Counted from the first letter of the stretch, positions 28,377 through 37,243 are shown. The stretch is DNA of 64,000 bases from Lujinxingia litoralis (GCF_003260125.1 NZ_QHKO01000008.1:125857-189856); one strand, 5' to 3'. Made by a program: numbers and translations. The notes: generated from the sequence alone by a model not told the origin.

Positions 28377-29156
28377 TCAACGCTCCGGGGCTGGCGAGTC
28401 CAGGGTGATGTAAGGTTGGAGTTTGGCGTAGGTGGCAGGACCGATGCCTTTGACGCGTTTGAGGTGGCTGAGGCGAGTGAAGGGGCGTTGGCGGCGGTAG
28501 TCGAGGATGCGGGAGGCCAGCGCAGGGCCGATGCCGGGGATGGCGGTGAGTTGGGCTTCGGTGGCGGTGTTGAGGTTGATTTGAGCAGGTGGTGTGGGCT
28601 CGCTGGTGGTGGCTGGAGCCGGGGCTTCGTCGGGGAGGTGGTGTTCCGGGGTGTCGGGCGTCGGGGCCCTCTCGGCGGATGCGAGGCGTTCTTCGGCCAG
28701 GAGTTGCGCTCTGGGGGCGGCGGGAAGTGCGGCGTGTGTGGTCGGGGGCCGAGGGTCGAGGTGGAGCGAGGGGGCGGTGTCGGAGTCGCTCGGGAGGGGG
28801 TGGGGCGTGTCGTGAGCGAGGGCGCGTTCGAGGTCGAGGGCGAAGAGGGCGTCGCCCGGGCTGGCGGTGTCGAAGGCTTCGAGGTCGGAGAGACGTTCGG
28901 GGGCGTCGATCTCCTCGCTCTCCTCGCTCTCGTCGAACGCGTCGAGCTCGTCGCCAGGGAATGCGTCGAGCTCGTCGAGCGCATCCGGCCCGTCGTTGGG
29001 GGGCTCGTCGGTAAGGCTTGCCGCCCGCAGATCGCGGGACGAGGGAGCCGAAGGCACAGGCAAGCAGTCCCGGGGGGACGGGAAGTAGGTGATGGCCAGC
29101 TCGGAGGCGTTGGCGTCGGTGCAGGCCGCCAGGGTGAGTGTCAGGAGAAGGAGCAT
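28377..29156 (-). CDS. ComEA-like helix-hairpin-helix lipoprotein
   Basis: About 259 residues from ATG 29156, which follows GGAGGGG; an in-frame ATG at 29210 is the alternative and would add an Arg before the hydrophobic core. The short signal ends 'LLTLTLAAC', a lipobox. A ~170-residue Asp/Glu/Pro-rich linker follows, then two helix-hairpin-helix motifs ('INLNTATEAQLTAIPGIGPA' and 'LSHLKRVKGIGPATYAKLQP') of ComEA type, which bind double-stranded DNA without sequence preference. So a DNA-binding module is held on a long acidic tether in the envelope, as in natural transformation. No other competence genes are nearby. It is in the same operon as the large kinase. Confidence 0.82.
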   Translation of the reverse strand: MLLLLTLTLAACTDANASELAITYFPSPRDCLPVPSAPSSRDLRAASLTDEPPNDGPDALDELDAFPGDELDAFDESEESEEIDAPERLSDLEAFDTASPGDALFALDLERALAHDTPHPLPSDSDTAPSLHLDPRPPTTHAALPAAPRAQLLAEERLASAERAPTPDTPEHHLPDEAPAPATTSEPTPPAQINLNTATEAQLTAIPGIGPALASRILDYRRQRPFTRLSHLKRVKGIGPATYAKLQPYITLDSPAPER

Positions 29157-29316
29157 GGAGCCCCTCCAGAGGTGGCAGATCGCGAGGTCAAGGATCGGTG
29201 GTGTGTGCATGGTCAGGCCCCCGGGCATGTAGGTGGATGTGTGACTTCCCTGCACCTGTTGTCGGCTCAGACGCGTGACCTTTGCGTACGAGAGTAAAAA
29301 AAGTGGCGCTTCGGGC

Positions 29317-29346
29317 AAAAAAAAGACGCCGCGCGGGCGCGGCGTC
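29317..29346 (-). terminator. Intrinsic terminator of the tatBC operon
   Basis: Stem 29325-29334 with 29337-29346 (10 bp, very tight loop) followed on the reverse strand by eight T (29317-29324), 20 bases after the tatC stop. Confidence 0.88.
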
Positions 29347-29365
29347 ACTCGAAGGGGGGGAGGCG

Positions 29366-30178
29366 TCAGGAGAGCTCTTTGAGCTCGCGGGCCGCCCGGC
29401 GCTCGCGGCGAGTGGTGATGAACCAGGCCACCAGGATCGAGAGGCCGTAGAGCAGGATCAGGGGGGCCGCGAGCATCATCTGGGTGACGACATCGGGGGG
29501 GGTGAGGATGGCGGCCAGGATGAAGGCTGCGATCACGGCGATGCGCCAGTGCTTGAGCAGGTGGCGGTGGGTGAGCAGGCCGACTGCCGAGAGAAAGGAG
29601 GTGACGACCGGCAGCTCAAAGACCATGCCGAAGCCCAGCAGGAGCTTGGTGGTGAGCGCGAAGTAGTCTTTGATCATCAGCGTGGGGTTGGACACTTCGA
29701 GGGAAAAGCCCAGCAGAAACGCGTAACCAAAGGGGATCACGACGAAGTAGCAGAAGCTCGCGCCGAGAAAGAAGAAGAGGGTTCCGAAGAAGACAAAGGG
29801 CAGCGCGGCGCGCTTCTCATTGGGGTAGAGGCCCGGGGCGACGAAGCGCCAGATGTTGAAGAGGATGGCCGGGCTGGCCAGAAAGACCGCGGCCAGTATG
29901 GCGGTCTTGAGCAGGGTGAAGAAGGGCTCGGCCAGGTCGGCGTTGTGCATGTTGGCCAGCTCCCCTTCGGGGGCGGCGTTGATGAGAGGCTGGAGCAGGA
30001 AGTTGAAGATGTCGGTGGCAAAGTTCCAGCACACCAGAAACGCAATGACCAGGGCCACGAAGCTAAAGAGGAAGCGCCGGCGCAGCTCGGCCAGGTGCCC
30101 CATAAAGCTCATGCGCATGTCATGGAGGCTCTCGACGGAGGCCTGAGAGCGCGGATCAGGGGAGGCGTCATCGCTCAT
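29366..30178 (-). CDS. tatC: Twin-arginine translocase subunit TatC
   Basis: 270 residues with six hydrophobic helices. Conserved features: 'MGHLAELRRRFLFSF' at the N-terminus, 'FVAPGLYPNEKRAALPFVFF' after helix 2, and 'FELPVVTSFLSAVGLL' with the functionally important Phe-Glu-x-Pro. It is the receptor that binds twin-arginine signal peptides and carries folded proteins across the inner membrane. It overlaps tatB by 4 bases (ATGA) and ends before a strong terminator. No tatA is seen next to it. Confidence 0.97.
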   Translation of the reverse strand: MSDDASPDPRSQASVESLHDMRMSFMGHLAELRRRFLFSFVALVIAFLVCWNFATDIFNFLLQPLINAAPEGELANMHNADLAEPFFTLLKTAILAAVFLASPAILFNIWRFVAPGLYPNEKRAALPFVFFGTLFFFLGASFCYFVVIPFGYAFLLGFSLEVSNPTLMIKDYFALTTKLLLGFGMVFELPVVTSFLSAVGLLTHRHLLKHWRIAVIAAFILAAILTPPDVVTQMMLAAPLILLYGLSILVAWFITTRRERRAARELKELS

Positions 30179-30717
30179 CGCATCGGCTCCGGAGCCTGGG
30201 AGGCGGAGAGGGTGACGGGGTGGAGGGCGTCGCTGCTGGCCGCGGGTTGAAGGACGACCGGATGGGTCTGGTCGGTCTTCGCGGGGCTGGCCAGGGCGAT
30301 GGCTTGAAGCTGGTTGTGGTGCATCAGGTACTGCTGCTCCAGGAGGCGATCAAAATCGCGTTCGTCGAGCTGGTCCAGGCCCATAGGCTCGGCGCTGGGG
30401 TAGCGATCGCGGGGGGCGGAGGCGGTGTTGACCCGGGGCGTCGGCGCGTCGGTGGCGTCGGCGGGGGAGGTATCGGCGTCAGCGTTGGCCTGCGCGGCGG
30501 GTTTGGGCGCGGCGGGTTTGGGCGCGATCTGCGGGAGGGGCTTGTTGAGATCGAGCTCGTCGATCATCAGGGCGTCGCGCAGAGTGTTGGAGGCTTTGCG
30601 CAGCTCGCGCATGCCTTTGCCCGCCCAACGCGCGAACTCGGGCAGCTTCTCGGGGCCGGCGACCACGAGTACGAGCGCGGCGATGACCATGAGTTCTGGA
30701 AAGGAGATGCCGAACAT
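30175..30717 (-). CDS. tatB: Twin-arginine translocase subunit TatB
   Basis: 180 residues. ATG 30717 gives 'MFGISFPELMVIAALVLVVA', then 'GPEKLPEFARWAGKGMRELR', the helix plus amphipathic helix typical of TatA/TatB. The Glu in the membrane helix ('FPELM') and the long tail favour TatB over TatA. The remaining ~110 residues are Ala/Pro/Asp-rich and disordered, longer than in E. coli. Couples to tatC by a 4-base overlap. TTG 30723 is an in-frame alternative start. Confidence 0.92.
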   Translation of the reverse strand: MFGISFPELMVIAALVLVVAGPEKLPEFARWAGKGMRELRKASNTLRDALMIDELDLNKPLPQIAPKPAAPKPAAQANADADTSPADATDAPTPRVNTASAPRDRYPSAEPMGLDQLDERDFDRLLEQQYLMHHNQLQAIALASPAKTDQTHPVVLQPAASSDALHPVTLSASQAPEPMR

Positions 30718-30767
30718 CGTCAAAGGCCTGGTTCAAGGGGAGCCGGGGACGCCGGCGGCGATCGGGC

Positions 30768-31319
30768 TCAAATTTTCCACTTGATGCTACAACCCATCGA
30801 GGGGTGTTGTTCCTCGACGGGGCGTTCGCCGTCAAGCAAAGCAAGAATAGCATCGTGAAGATCTCGTCGGGTGCGGGCGGCGGGATCTTTCCAGTTGTCG
30901 TCGAGACGACCGCAGTAGGCCAGGGTGCGCTGCTGATCGTAGACGAAGAAATCCGGGGTGCAGACCGCGCCGTAGGCCCGGGCTACTTCCTGGGTCTGGT
31001 CGTAGAGGTAGGGGAAGGGGAAGTCGTACTGGCTGGCGAGTTCGGCCATGGCGTCGGGGCCGTCCTGGGGGTAGCGCTCGGCGTCGTTGGCGCTGATGGC
31101 CACGAAGGCGACCTGGTCGGCGGGCCAGGTGCGGCCCAGGGCGACCAGGCGATCGAGGACGGCCTGGACGTAGGGGCAGTGATTGCAGATGAACATCACC
31201 ACCAGGACCGGGGCCTGGGCGAAGTCGTCGCGGCGCACCAGGGTGCCCTGCGTGTCGGGCAGCGCAAAATCGGGAGCGGGGGTGCCCGGGGCGGGGGCCC
31301 GGGTTTCGAGAAGCGCCAT
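30768..31319 (-). CDS. Thioredoxin-like redoxin family protein
   Basis: 183 residues. 'APGTPAPDFALPDTQGTLVR' opens an AhpC/TSA-redoxin domain with the redox centre 'ICNHCPYV' (CxxC), then 'VAFVAISANDAERYPQDGPD' and 'YGAVCTPDFFVYD', the pattern of the cytosolic thioredoxin/redoxin proteins annotated near peroxiredoxins. No signal peptide. It could reduce disulfides or peroxides in the cytosol. Start at ATG 31319 with GAGG upstream. It lies upstream of tatB on the same strand with a 50-base gap. Confidence 0.88.
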   Translation of the reverse strand: MALLETRAPAPGTPAPDFALPDTQGTLVRRDDFAQAPVLVVMFICNHCPYVQAVLDRLVALGRTWPADQVAFVAISANDAERYPQDGPDAMAELASQYDFPFPYLYDQTQEVARAYGAVCTPDFFVYDQQRTLAYCGRLDDNWKDPAARTRRDLHDAILALLDGERPVEEQHPSMGCSIKWKI

Positions 31320-31353
31320 GAAAGACCTCGCAGTCAGGAGATAAAGAGACGCG

Positions 31354-31383
31354 AAAAGCGCCCGGGGCTTCAGCCCCGGGCGC
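31354..31383 (-). terminator. Intrinsic terminator downstream of the 31414 gene
   Basis: 11-bp stem (31358-31368 with 31373-31383), TTCA loop, short T-run on the reverse strand (31354-31357). It also lies just before the redoxin start. Confidence 0.65.
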
Positions 31384-31413
31384 CTGGGAACCACGTGTAG
31401 GCTGTGGCGCTCG

Positions 31414-31737
31414 TTAGCAGAGGTGGCGGGTGTAGGTCCAGCCGGCGATCTCACTGGCCTGGAGATCGTGGTGGTCAATATGCCACAGGGGCACCACATC
31501 GATGGCGTGTTCGGCGTCGAAGTGGTTGAGAAAAAAGGTCGCTTCGGCGCGTCGTTTAAACGAAGGGGTGGGCGCGGAGCGGGGGTTAATGGTGGCCAGC
31601 GCCGGGAGCACGCTCTGGAGCTCGGCGTGGGGGCTTTGGTCGGTGGGAGTGGTGTCGGTATGGAGAGCGGCGCTGGAGAGGGCCGCGTGGAGTTCGGGGG
31701 CTTCGAAGAGAGGCAGGGGTTGCCGGGAGCGAGTCAT
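31414..31737 (-). CDS. Hypothetical small protein
   Basis: 107 residues; GGAGG sits 6 bases before the ATG, good support that the gene is real. No signal peptide, no known family. The N-terminal part is Pro/Thr/Ser-rich ('MTRSRQPLPLFEAPELHAAL'). The second half has 'FKRRAEATFFLNHFDAEHAI' and 'PLWHIDHHDLQASEIAGWTY', rich in His, Asp and aromatic residues, which might bind a metal (inference only). A terminator follows and ~150 bases with no gene lie upstream, so it is probably monocistronic. Confidence 0.65.
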   Translation of the reverse strand: MTRSRQPLPLFEAPELHAALSSAALHTDTTPTDQSPHAELQSVLPALATINPRSAPTPSFKRRAEATFFLNHFDAEHAIDVVPLWHIDHHDLQASEIAGWTYTRHLC

Positions 31738-31889
31738 CGTGTCCTCCAGACGTGGAGCGCCGCGGATCTGGCAGTGATTCGCGGCGGAGAGGTCGGGCGA
31801 AGGGTGCGTTTCATCGCCCGGTCAAGTTCCGTCAGAGGCGAACTTGTTCACAATGACTGTAAAGTCCAGCCGATGTCTCCCGGCCCGGC

Positions 31890-32921
31890 TCAGCCCCGGT
31901 CGGCCAGGGCCTGAGAGGCCAGGGCGTCGTAGAGCTCAATGCCAGCCTGGAGGTCGCTTAACTCGATGTGTTCGTGATCGGCGTGGGCCAGGCGAATGTC
32001 GCCGGGGCCTACCAGCCACACCGGCGCGAGCTGACTTAAGTAGGTGGCGTCGGTGTTGAAGGGGACGGTGTCGGTGTCGTAGCCCGCGGGCGGGTCAAAG
32101 AAGACCGGATCGTTGAAGACCGCGCCCTCGATCCGGGCCTCGTGCTCCCTGGCGAGCGCTTCGACGCGCTCCAGCAGGGGGACAATCGGGCTGACGGCGC
32201 GCATGAGGATCTGGGCGCTGGCCGCCGGGGCAAAGACGTTGGCGGCGACCCCGCCGGTGATCGTGCCGACGTTGAGGGTGGTCGGCCCCAGGAGCGGGTC
32301 GACCGGCCAGTCATCGGTGCGCAGGGCCTGGAGCGCGTTGAGCAGGCGCTCGATCGCCGAGACGCCGCGGTCGGGGAAGGCCGAGTGGCCGGCGACGCCC
32401 TCGGTGTGCAGCGTGAACTTGAGCATGCCCTTCTGGGCCGCGACCACTTTATTGCGGGTGGGTTCGCAGAGGAGGATGCGCTCCAGCCCGTCGAGGTTGA
32501 GGTTCACGCTGGTTTTGGCGCCGCAGTGGTCGACTTCTTCGCCGACGACCAGCAAAAATCCCACCTCGCGCTGGCCGCGGGCAAGCAGGCGTTTGGCGGC
32601 CTCCAGCATGGCCAGGAGTCCGCCCTTGGTGTCGCAGGCGCCGCGACCGTAGATGCGGTCGTCCTGGCGGCGCACCGGCAAAAAGGGCGGCACGGTGTCG
32701 ACGTGGGTCGAAAAGAGCACGCGGGCGGGCTGGTCGGTGGTGGCCAGGAGGTTCCAGCGGCCCTCGGCGACCGGCTGGCGGGTGATCTGTGTAAAGCCGG
32801 CCTGGACCAGTTCGGTCTCCAGCGTTTCCAGAAAGGCGCGCTCCTGGCCGCTGGTCGAGTCGATGCGAAGCCAGGATTGCAGGTGATTGGCGAGCGAATC
32901 GGGGGAAGGATGGGCAGCCAT
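31890..32921 (-). CDS. M20-family deacylase (ArgE/DapE/CPG2-like)
   Basis: 343 residues, standard for the ArgE/DapE group. Zinc motifs: 'LFSTHVDTVPPF' (first His and Asp), 'IYGRGACDTKGGLLAMLEAA' (bridging Asp) and 'LLVVGEEVDHCG' with the catalytic Glu-Glu. A dimer domain with 'HTEGVAGHSAFPDRG' follows. It should hydrolyse an N-acyl or C-terminal amide bond of an amino acid. The exact role (acetylornithine, LysK-type carrier protein or other) is open; no arginine or lysine biosynthesis genes are adjacent. Confidence 0.9.
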   Translation of the reverse strand: MAAHPSPDSLANHLQSWLRIDSTSGQERAFLETLETELVQAGFTQITRQPVAEGRWNLLATTDQPARVLFSTHVDTVPPFLPVRRQDDRIYGRGACDTKGGLLAMLEAAKRLLARGQREVGFLLVVGEEVDHCGAKTSVNLNLDGLERILLCEPTRNKVVAAQKGMLKFTLHTEGVAGHSAFPDRGVSAIERLLNALQALRTDDWPVDPLLGPTTLNVGTITGGVAANVFAPAASAQILMRAVSPIVPLLERVEALAREHEARIEGAVFNDPVFFDPPAGYDTDTVPFNTDATYLSQLAPVWLVGPGDIRLAHADHEHIELSDLQAGIELYDALASQALADRG

Positions 32922-33271
32922 GCGAACTCCTCAAGCGAAAGCGTCAGCGGTCTCTACGCCAGATGTAGCAAAGGCCGGGGGCCGGGGGCAAAGGCGATGC
33001 GCGGGCTGAGCGGGGGTAAAGGTGATGAATGATGCCCGCGCCCCCAGGTGGGGTGGGGGTAAAGGTGATGGCTGATGCCCCGGGGGCTCGTTTTTGGAGA
33101 TTTTGGGGGATTCGGGGGATGAGCGCGCCCGGGCCGCCCGCCAGATCGGGCAGGCGCGCGCCGACCAGATGCGCGGATCGACAGCCGGAGCCATCGGTGG
33201 CAGGATGCCGCCCGATGGCGCGCCCGCCCGGGGCGCGACCTGCTCACGATGAGACCAGCTACGAGGAAACC
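32922..33271. other. Divergent gap with two imperfect direct repeats
   Basis: 350 bases between the M20 and pepP starts. It holds 'GGGGGTAAAGGTGATG', followed by two differing bases and TGATGCCC, at 33012 and again at 33055, exactly 43 bases apart. A weaker third copy is at 32984. No stable hairpin or clear promoter hexamers; the rest looks like ordinary GC-rich spacer. Confidence 0.55.
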
Positions 33272-34615
33272 ATGGCTATGATCGACAACGATGTGCTCAA
33301 GGCTCGCCGCGCGCGCTTGATGGAGAAGATCGGCCCCGAGGGCGTGATGATCGTGGTGGGCCCGGGGATGCGCCGGCGCTCCAACGACACCGAGTACGCC
33401 TATCGCCCCTCCAGCGATGTGCTCTACTTGAGCGGGTTTGGTGAGCCCGAGGCGGTGGTGGTGCTGGCCCCGGGCCGAGAAGAAGGGGAGTTCGGGCTCT
33501 TTGTGCCCGATAAAGACCCGGCCAAAGAGCAGTGGGAAGGGCGCCGCGCCGGTCCCGAAGGCGCGGTGAAAACCTACGGCGCCGACGTGGCGTTCGGGTT
33601 GAGCCAGCTCGATGAGGAGCTGCCCGCGTTTCTCAAGGGCCGTCAGACCCTGTACTACACGCTGGGGGTGGAGCCGGAGTTCGATCAGCGCGTGATCTCC
33701 TGGGTGCAGACCCTGCGCCATCGTCGCAATCAGCACCTGGCGATGCCGGCGGCGATCAGCGATGCGCGCGATCTGCTCTTTGAGGCGCGCCTGATCAAAG
33801 AAGAAGCCGAACTCCAGGTGCTGCGCCGCGCGTGTGAGATTTCGGCGGAGGCCCATATCCTGGCCATGAAGCACTGCCGCCCGGGGATGATGGAGTACGA
33901 ACTTCAGGCGCTCATCGAGTATCACTTCCGCCGCTCGGGAGGCACTTATCCGGCCTACGCGTCGATTGTGGGCGCGGGCGATAACGCCACGATTCTGCAC
34001 TATACCGAGAACGAAGATCGCATCGGGGAAGACGATGTGGTGCTCGTCGATGCCGGGTGTGAGTACGGCCATTATTCGGGTGATATCACCCGGAGTTTTC
34101 CGGCGAGCGGCCGTTTCAGCGAGGCCCAGCGCGCGCTCTATGAGAAGGTGCTCGTGGTGCTCAATGAGACGATCGAGATGATCAAACCCGGCCTCCCCTA
34201 CGACGCGCTTCAGGAGGAGGCGTCGAAGAAGCTCGCCGCGGCGATGATCGAGCTGGGGCTTCTGGATGAGACGCTGGAAGAGGCGCTGGAGTCGAAGTCC
34301 TACCGCAAGTATTACCCCCACGGCATCGGGCACTGGCTGGGCATCGACGTGCACGACGTGGGGCTCTACAAGCTCTCCGAAGACGACTCGCGGGAGTTGG
34401 AGCCGGGGATGGTGCTCACCATTGAGCCGGGCATCTATGTGCCGGCCGACGATGAGAGCGCCCCGGAGGCGCTGCGCGGGGTGGGCGTGCGCATTGAGGA
34501 CGATATTCTGGTGACCGCGTCCGGGTACGAGAACTTAACGCGGATGTGCCCCAAATCGGTCGAGGAGGTCGAGGCCCTTGTGGGCTCGGCGCCCGCCGAC
34601 GCGCTGGAGATCTGA
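33272..34615 (+). CDS. pepP: Xaa-Pro aminopeptidase (M24B)
   Basis: 447 residues, close to E. coli PepP (441). The N-terminal creatinase-type domain includes 'YAYRPSSDVLYLSGFGEPEA'. The catalytic pita-bread domain has the metal ligands in 'LVDAGCEYGHYSGDITRSFP' (two Asp), 'HGIGHWLGIDVHDVG' (His), 'LTIEPGIYVP' (Glu) and 'VGVRIEDDILVT' (Glu). It removes N-terminal residues that precede proline. GAGGAAA lies before ATG 33272; a second in-frame ATG at 33278 is possible. Followed by an inverted repeat and a separate small gene. Confidence 0.95.
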   Translation: MAMIDNDVLKARRARLMEKIGPEGVMIVVGPGMRRRSNDTEYAYRPSSDVLYLSGFGEPEAVVVLAPGREEGEFGLFVPDKDPAKEQWEGRRAGPEGAVKTYGADVAFGLSQLDEELPAFLKGRQTLYYTLGVEPEFDQRVISWVQTLRHRRNQHLAMPAAISDARDLLFEARLIKEEAELQVLRRACEISAEAHILAMKHCRPGMMEYELQALIEYHFRRSGGTYPAYASIVGAGDNATILHYTENEDRIGEDDVVLVDAGCEYGHYSGDITRSFPASGRFSEAQRALYEKVLVVLNETIEMIKPGLPYDALQEEASKKLAAAMIELGLLDETLEEALESKSYRKYYPHGIGHWLGIDVHDVGLYKLSEDDSRELEPGMVLTIEPGIYVPADDESAPEALRGVGVRIEDDILVTASGYENLTRMCPKSVEEVEALVGSAPADALEI

Positions 34616-34622
34616 AAAAGTA

Positions 34623-34672
34623 TGTGCGGGCTGTGCGTGGCCCCTTGTAAAAGAGAGGGCACAGGTCGCACA
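34623..34672. repeat. Interrupted inverted repeat after pepP
   Basis: Arms 34623-34636 and 34659-34672 pair at 12 of 14 positions across a 22-base loop. No T-run follows. Could be a 3' mRNA stem or an operator. Confidence 0.5.
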
Positions 34673-34768
34673 TTAGGGTCTGTTTTAAGTGAACGACTCG
34701 GCAGGTGATGTTCCCAAAAACCGGGCCCGCAGGGCCAGCCGTTGAGCAGCAGTGAAGAGGAGCAGGCG

Positions 34769-35155
34769 ATGAATGATCAGGGGCAGGACAACTCGAATAA
34801 CGACTGGGCCGCGCCGCAGCATGAGCCGCCGCCCGCGCAGAGTTTTAAGGATTATCGGCCGCCGGAACAGCATCTGGCTCAGCGCCAGCAGGGGGGGCCG
34901 GGAGGGCTGAGCAATGATCAGATCATTGCGCTGGTGCTCAGTTTCTTCATCCCCGGCGTGGGGCAGATCATGCAGGGGCAGACGGCCAAGGGGCTGGTGA
35001 TTCTGGCCGCGGCGATCGTCACCGGGTGCGCCGGTGGGTTGATCTCGATCGCTTCGGTGATCGATGCGTATCTGCTGATCAAGGCCAAAGAGAAGCGCGT
35101 GGTGGGGGACTGGGAGTTTTTCCCGGACTTCAATGAGACCTTTGGCTCGAAGTAA
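34769..35155 (+). CDS. Small TM2-like membrane protein
   Basis: 128 residues. GAGGAG (34755-34760) precedes ATG 34769; an upstream TTG (34742) is less likely. The first ~55 residues are Gln/Pro/Asn-rich and polar. Two membrane segments follow: 'IIALVLSFFIPGVGQIMQGQ' and 'GLVILAAAIVTGCAGGLISI', the second continuing into 'ASVIDAYLLIKAKEK', in the TM2-domain style with Gly-x-Gly-Gln and Asp. TM2 proteins are small envelope proteins of unknown job. Isolated gene with its own terminator. Confidence 0.78.
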   Translation: MNDQGQDNSNNDWAAPQHEPPPAQSFKDYRPPEQHLAQRQQGGPGGLSNDQIIALVLSFFIPGVGQIMQGQTAKGLVILAAAIVTGCAGGLISIASVIDAYLLIKAKEKRVVGDWEFFPDFNETFGSK

Positions 35156-35190
35156 AGCCGCCCGACAGGCGCGTGTGATGCGTGTTTGAG

Positions 35191-35225
35191 CCGGCGCGCC
35201 CCGAGAGGGGCGCGCCGGTTTTTTT
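35191..35225 (+). terminator. Intrinsic terminator after the TM2-like gene
   Basis: Perfect 12-bp stem (35191-35202 with 35207-35218), GAGA loop and seven T. Strong on the forward strand. The remaining ~240 bases before the next gene contain no feature I can support. Confidence 0.93.
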
Positions 35226-35468
35226 ATGCGCCGAACCCGGGGGACAGGCGGCGTTTCTATGTTCAGCGTTGATGCAAGGCGGTCGGCGAGTTAAGCTCAT
35301 CTTATCACGACCATCCGAGATGTATGGGGAGCCGAACGTCGAGACGTCGGGACGCAAGCCGAGTGATGGTGTTGCGTGTTAAGGTGTTGAATTCATTGGG
35401 GGAGTTGTCGCGCCGAGCCGTACCAGGTGCATTCTTTTTTCCGGGCAGGGATGCCCACAGGAGATGCC

Positions 35469-36323
35469 ATGGAAGTGCTCTTTTGCTTTGTTGACGCGCC
35501 GGCACCGGGGGACCGTTGGGCCACCGATGTGAGCCTGGACGGTTTTATCGAAGCGCACGGTGAGTTTTGCGATATCCGGGGGTGGGTGGCCGCCAAATCC
35601 AGCCAGGAGGAGGCGCAGAACTGGACCCGGGAGGCGGTGGCCGCCGGGCTGCAGCACTACGCGCGGGAGACCTTCGCGCGGCGCTACCTCGATCTTTTGG
35701 AGCGGGTGGACGCGCTGGTGTGCGAGGCGCTTCAGGATAGTGTGCTGGTGATGCAGGTGTTGCTGGATCGGCCCGGAGCGTCCGGTGAGTTGCGGGCGCG
35801 GGAGCGGGAGATCTGGGCCGAGGTGCTCGACTCCGAGGAGGGGGTGGCGCGCTATGTAAGTGGGACGATGATGGAGATGCGGGGCTTAAGCCGCCTGGAG
35901 CGTATGCGCCGGCTGTACGCGTTGCGTGGGGAGCGCCTGGGGAGGAGCCTGCCCTTTGGTGTGAACGCGGTCGAGATCCTGTCGGAGGCCTTTGGTAGCG
36001 AGGCCTTTGTGGTCGACTTTCTGGCGATTAAGGAGCGGGCGGTGCGGCCGACGGACGCGGTGAGTCGGGTCTGTCGCGATCTCGCGCAGCGCGATCTGAG
36101 GGCGCTCTACCGGAATATCTTTCGGGATTCGATGCGGGGGCTCTGCGAGAGGTTCAGCGTGAGCCGGCGTTTTCAGCGTTACGTGGTCCAGGGCTGGGTG
36201 TTGCCGGAGGTCGATCGTCGCTTCCAGTTGCGGGAGCTCGGCCAGGAGCCTCCCCGGGAGACGCAGGTAAGGTACCGGGGGTTCCCCCGGGTGCAGGGGC
36301 TCAGCGGCACGCAGCCCTTTTGA
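35469..36323 (+). CDS. Hypothetical protein (alpha-helical)
   Basis: 284 residues. AGGAG lies 4-5 bases before ATG 35469; an in-frame ATG at 35427 exists but lacks a binding site. No signal peptide or membrane segment. The sequence is mostly helical and Arg/Glu-rich: 'ETFARRYLDLLERVDALVCE', 'MEMRGLSRLERMRRLYALRG', 'IKERAVRPTDAVSRVCRDLA'. I recognise no domain. It ends ~140 bases before yaaA on the same strand and may share its transcript. Confidence 0.65.
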   Translation: MEVLFCFVDAPAPGDRWATDVSLDGFIEAHGEFCDIRGWVAAKSSQEEAQNWTREAVAAGLQHYARETFARRYLDLLERVDALVCEALQDSVLVMQVLLDRPGASGELRAREREIWAEVLDSEEGVARYVSGTMMEMRGLSRLERMRRLYALRGERLGRSLPFGVNAVEILSEAFGSEAFVVDFLAIKERAVRPTDAVSRVCRDLAQRDLRALYRNIFRDSMRGLCERFSVSRRFQRYVVQGWVLPEVDRRFQLRELGQEPPRETQVRYRGFPRVQGLSGTQPF

Positions 36324-36463
36324 GCTCGGGCCTCAGGGCGTCGGGCGTTGAGAGGTGGCCGAGGCTTGCCAGGTTGGGCCCGGTCCTTAATGCTGCGGGC
36401 GCGCGGCCGTCCTTTGGCCCCCTGAGTTCGCTGATTTACCAACGTCGTATCGGAAGGTTGTCC

Positions 36464-37243
36464 ATGCTTGTTCTGCTTTCGCCGTCGAAGTCGCTTGATT
36501 TTGAGACCCCCGTGGGGGTCCGTGACCACAGCCAGCCTCCCTTTCTTGAAGATTCGCAGCAGCTTATTGAGCTGCTGCGTACGCTCTCCCGCGAAGATAT
36601 CAAAAGCTTGATGGGGATCAGCGATAAGCTGGCCGATCTCAACTACGAGCGCTATCGCGACTTCGCGTTGCCCTTTAGCCCGGAGAACGCGCGCCAGGCC
36701 CTGTGGGCGTTTACCGGCGATGTGTACACGGACTTTCAGCTGCCGAGCTACGGCGAGGAGGATGTGCGCTTTGCCCAGGAGCACCTCCGGATGCTCTCGG
36801 GGCTCTACGGGGTGTTGCGTCCCCTGGATCTGATCCAGCCCTATCGCCTGGAGATGGGAACCCGACTGAAGAACGCGCGGGGCAAAAATCTCTATGAGTT
36901 CTGGGGCACGAAGATCACCGAGGCGCTCAATAAAAGCCTGGCCGAACAGGACTCCAAAGCCGTGATCAATCTGGCGTCGAACGAGTATTTCAAGTCGGTC
37001 GATAAGAAGGCGCTCCAGGGGAATCTGGTCACCCCGGTGTTCCGGGACCGCAAGGGCGACACGTATAAGATCGTGGCCTTCTGGGCGAAGCGGGCCCGGG
37101 GGACGATGGCGGACTATATCGTGCGCGAACGCATCACCGATCCGGAGCGTCTGAAGGGGTTCACCGGCGGGGGGTACATCTTCAGTGACGAGCGCTCCAC
37201 GGAGCGCGAGTACGTGTTTTTGCGCGAGGAGCAGCCGCGCTAA
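36464..37243 (+). CDS. yaaA: Peroxide stress protein YaaA (DUF328/UPF0246)
   Basis: 259 residues, matching E. coli YaaA (258). Diagnostic segments: 'LLSPSKSLDFETP' at the start, 'LNYERYRDFALPFSPENARQ' near residues 62-82, 'GDVYTDFQLPSYGEEDVRFA', 'LSGLYGVLRPLDLIQPYRLE' and 'NLASNEYFKSVD'. YaaA lowers free iron and protects DNA from Fenton damage during peroxide stress; it has a DNA-binding helix-hairpin-helix-like fold. GAAGG sits before ATG 36464. Followed by a strong bidirectional terminator. Confidence 0.96.
   Translation: MLVLLSPSKSLDFETPVGVRDHSQPPFLEDSQQLIELLRTLSREDIKSLMGISDKLADLNYERYRDFALPFSPENARQALWAFTGDVYTDFQLPSYGEEDVRFAQEHLRMLSGLYGVLRPLDLIQPYRLEMGTRLKNARGKNLYEFWGTKITEALNKSLAEQDSKAVINLASNEYFKSVDKKALQGNLVTPVFRDRKGDTYKIVAFWAKRARGTMADYIVRERITDPERLKGFTGGGYIFSDERSTEREYVFLREEQPR

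Noticed and set aside
29172..29186. Fragment CAGATCGCGAGGT resembling the array core
   Set aside because: Only 13 bases match before diverging; too short in GC-rich DNA to claim a degenerate repeat copy.
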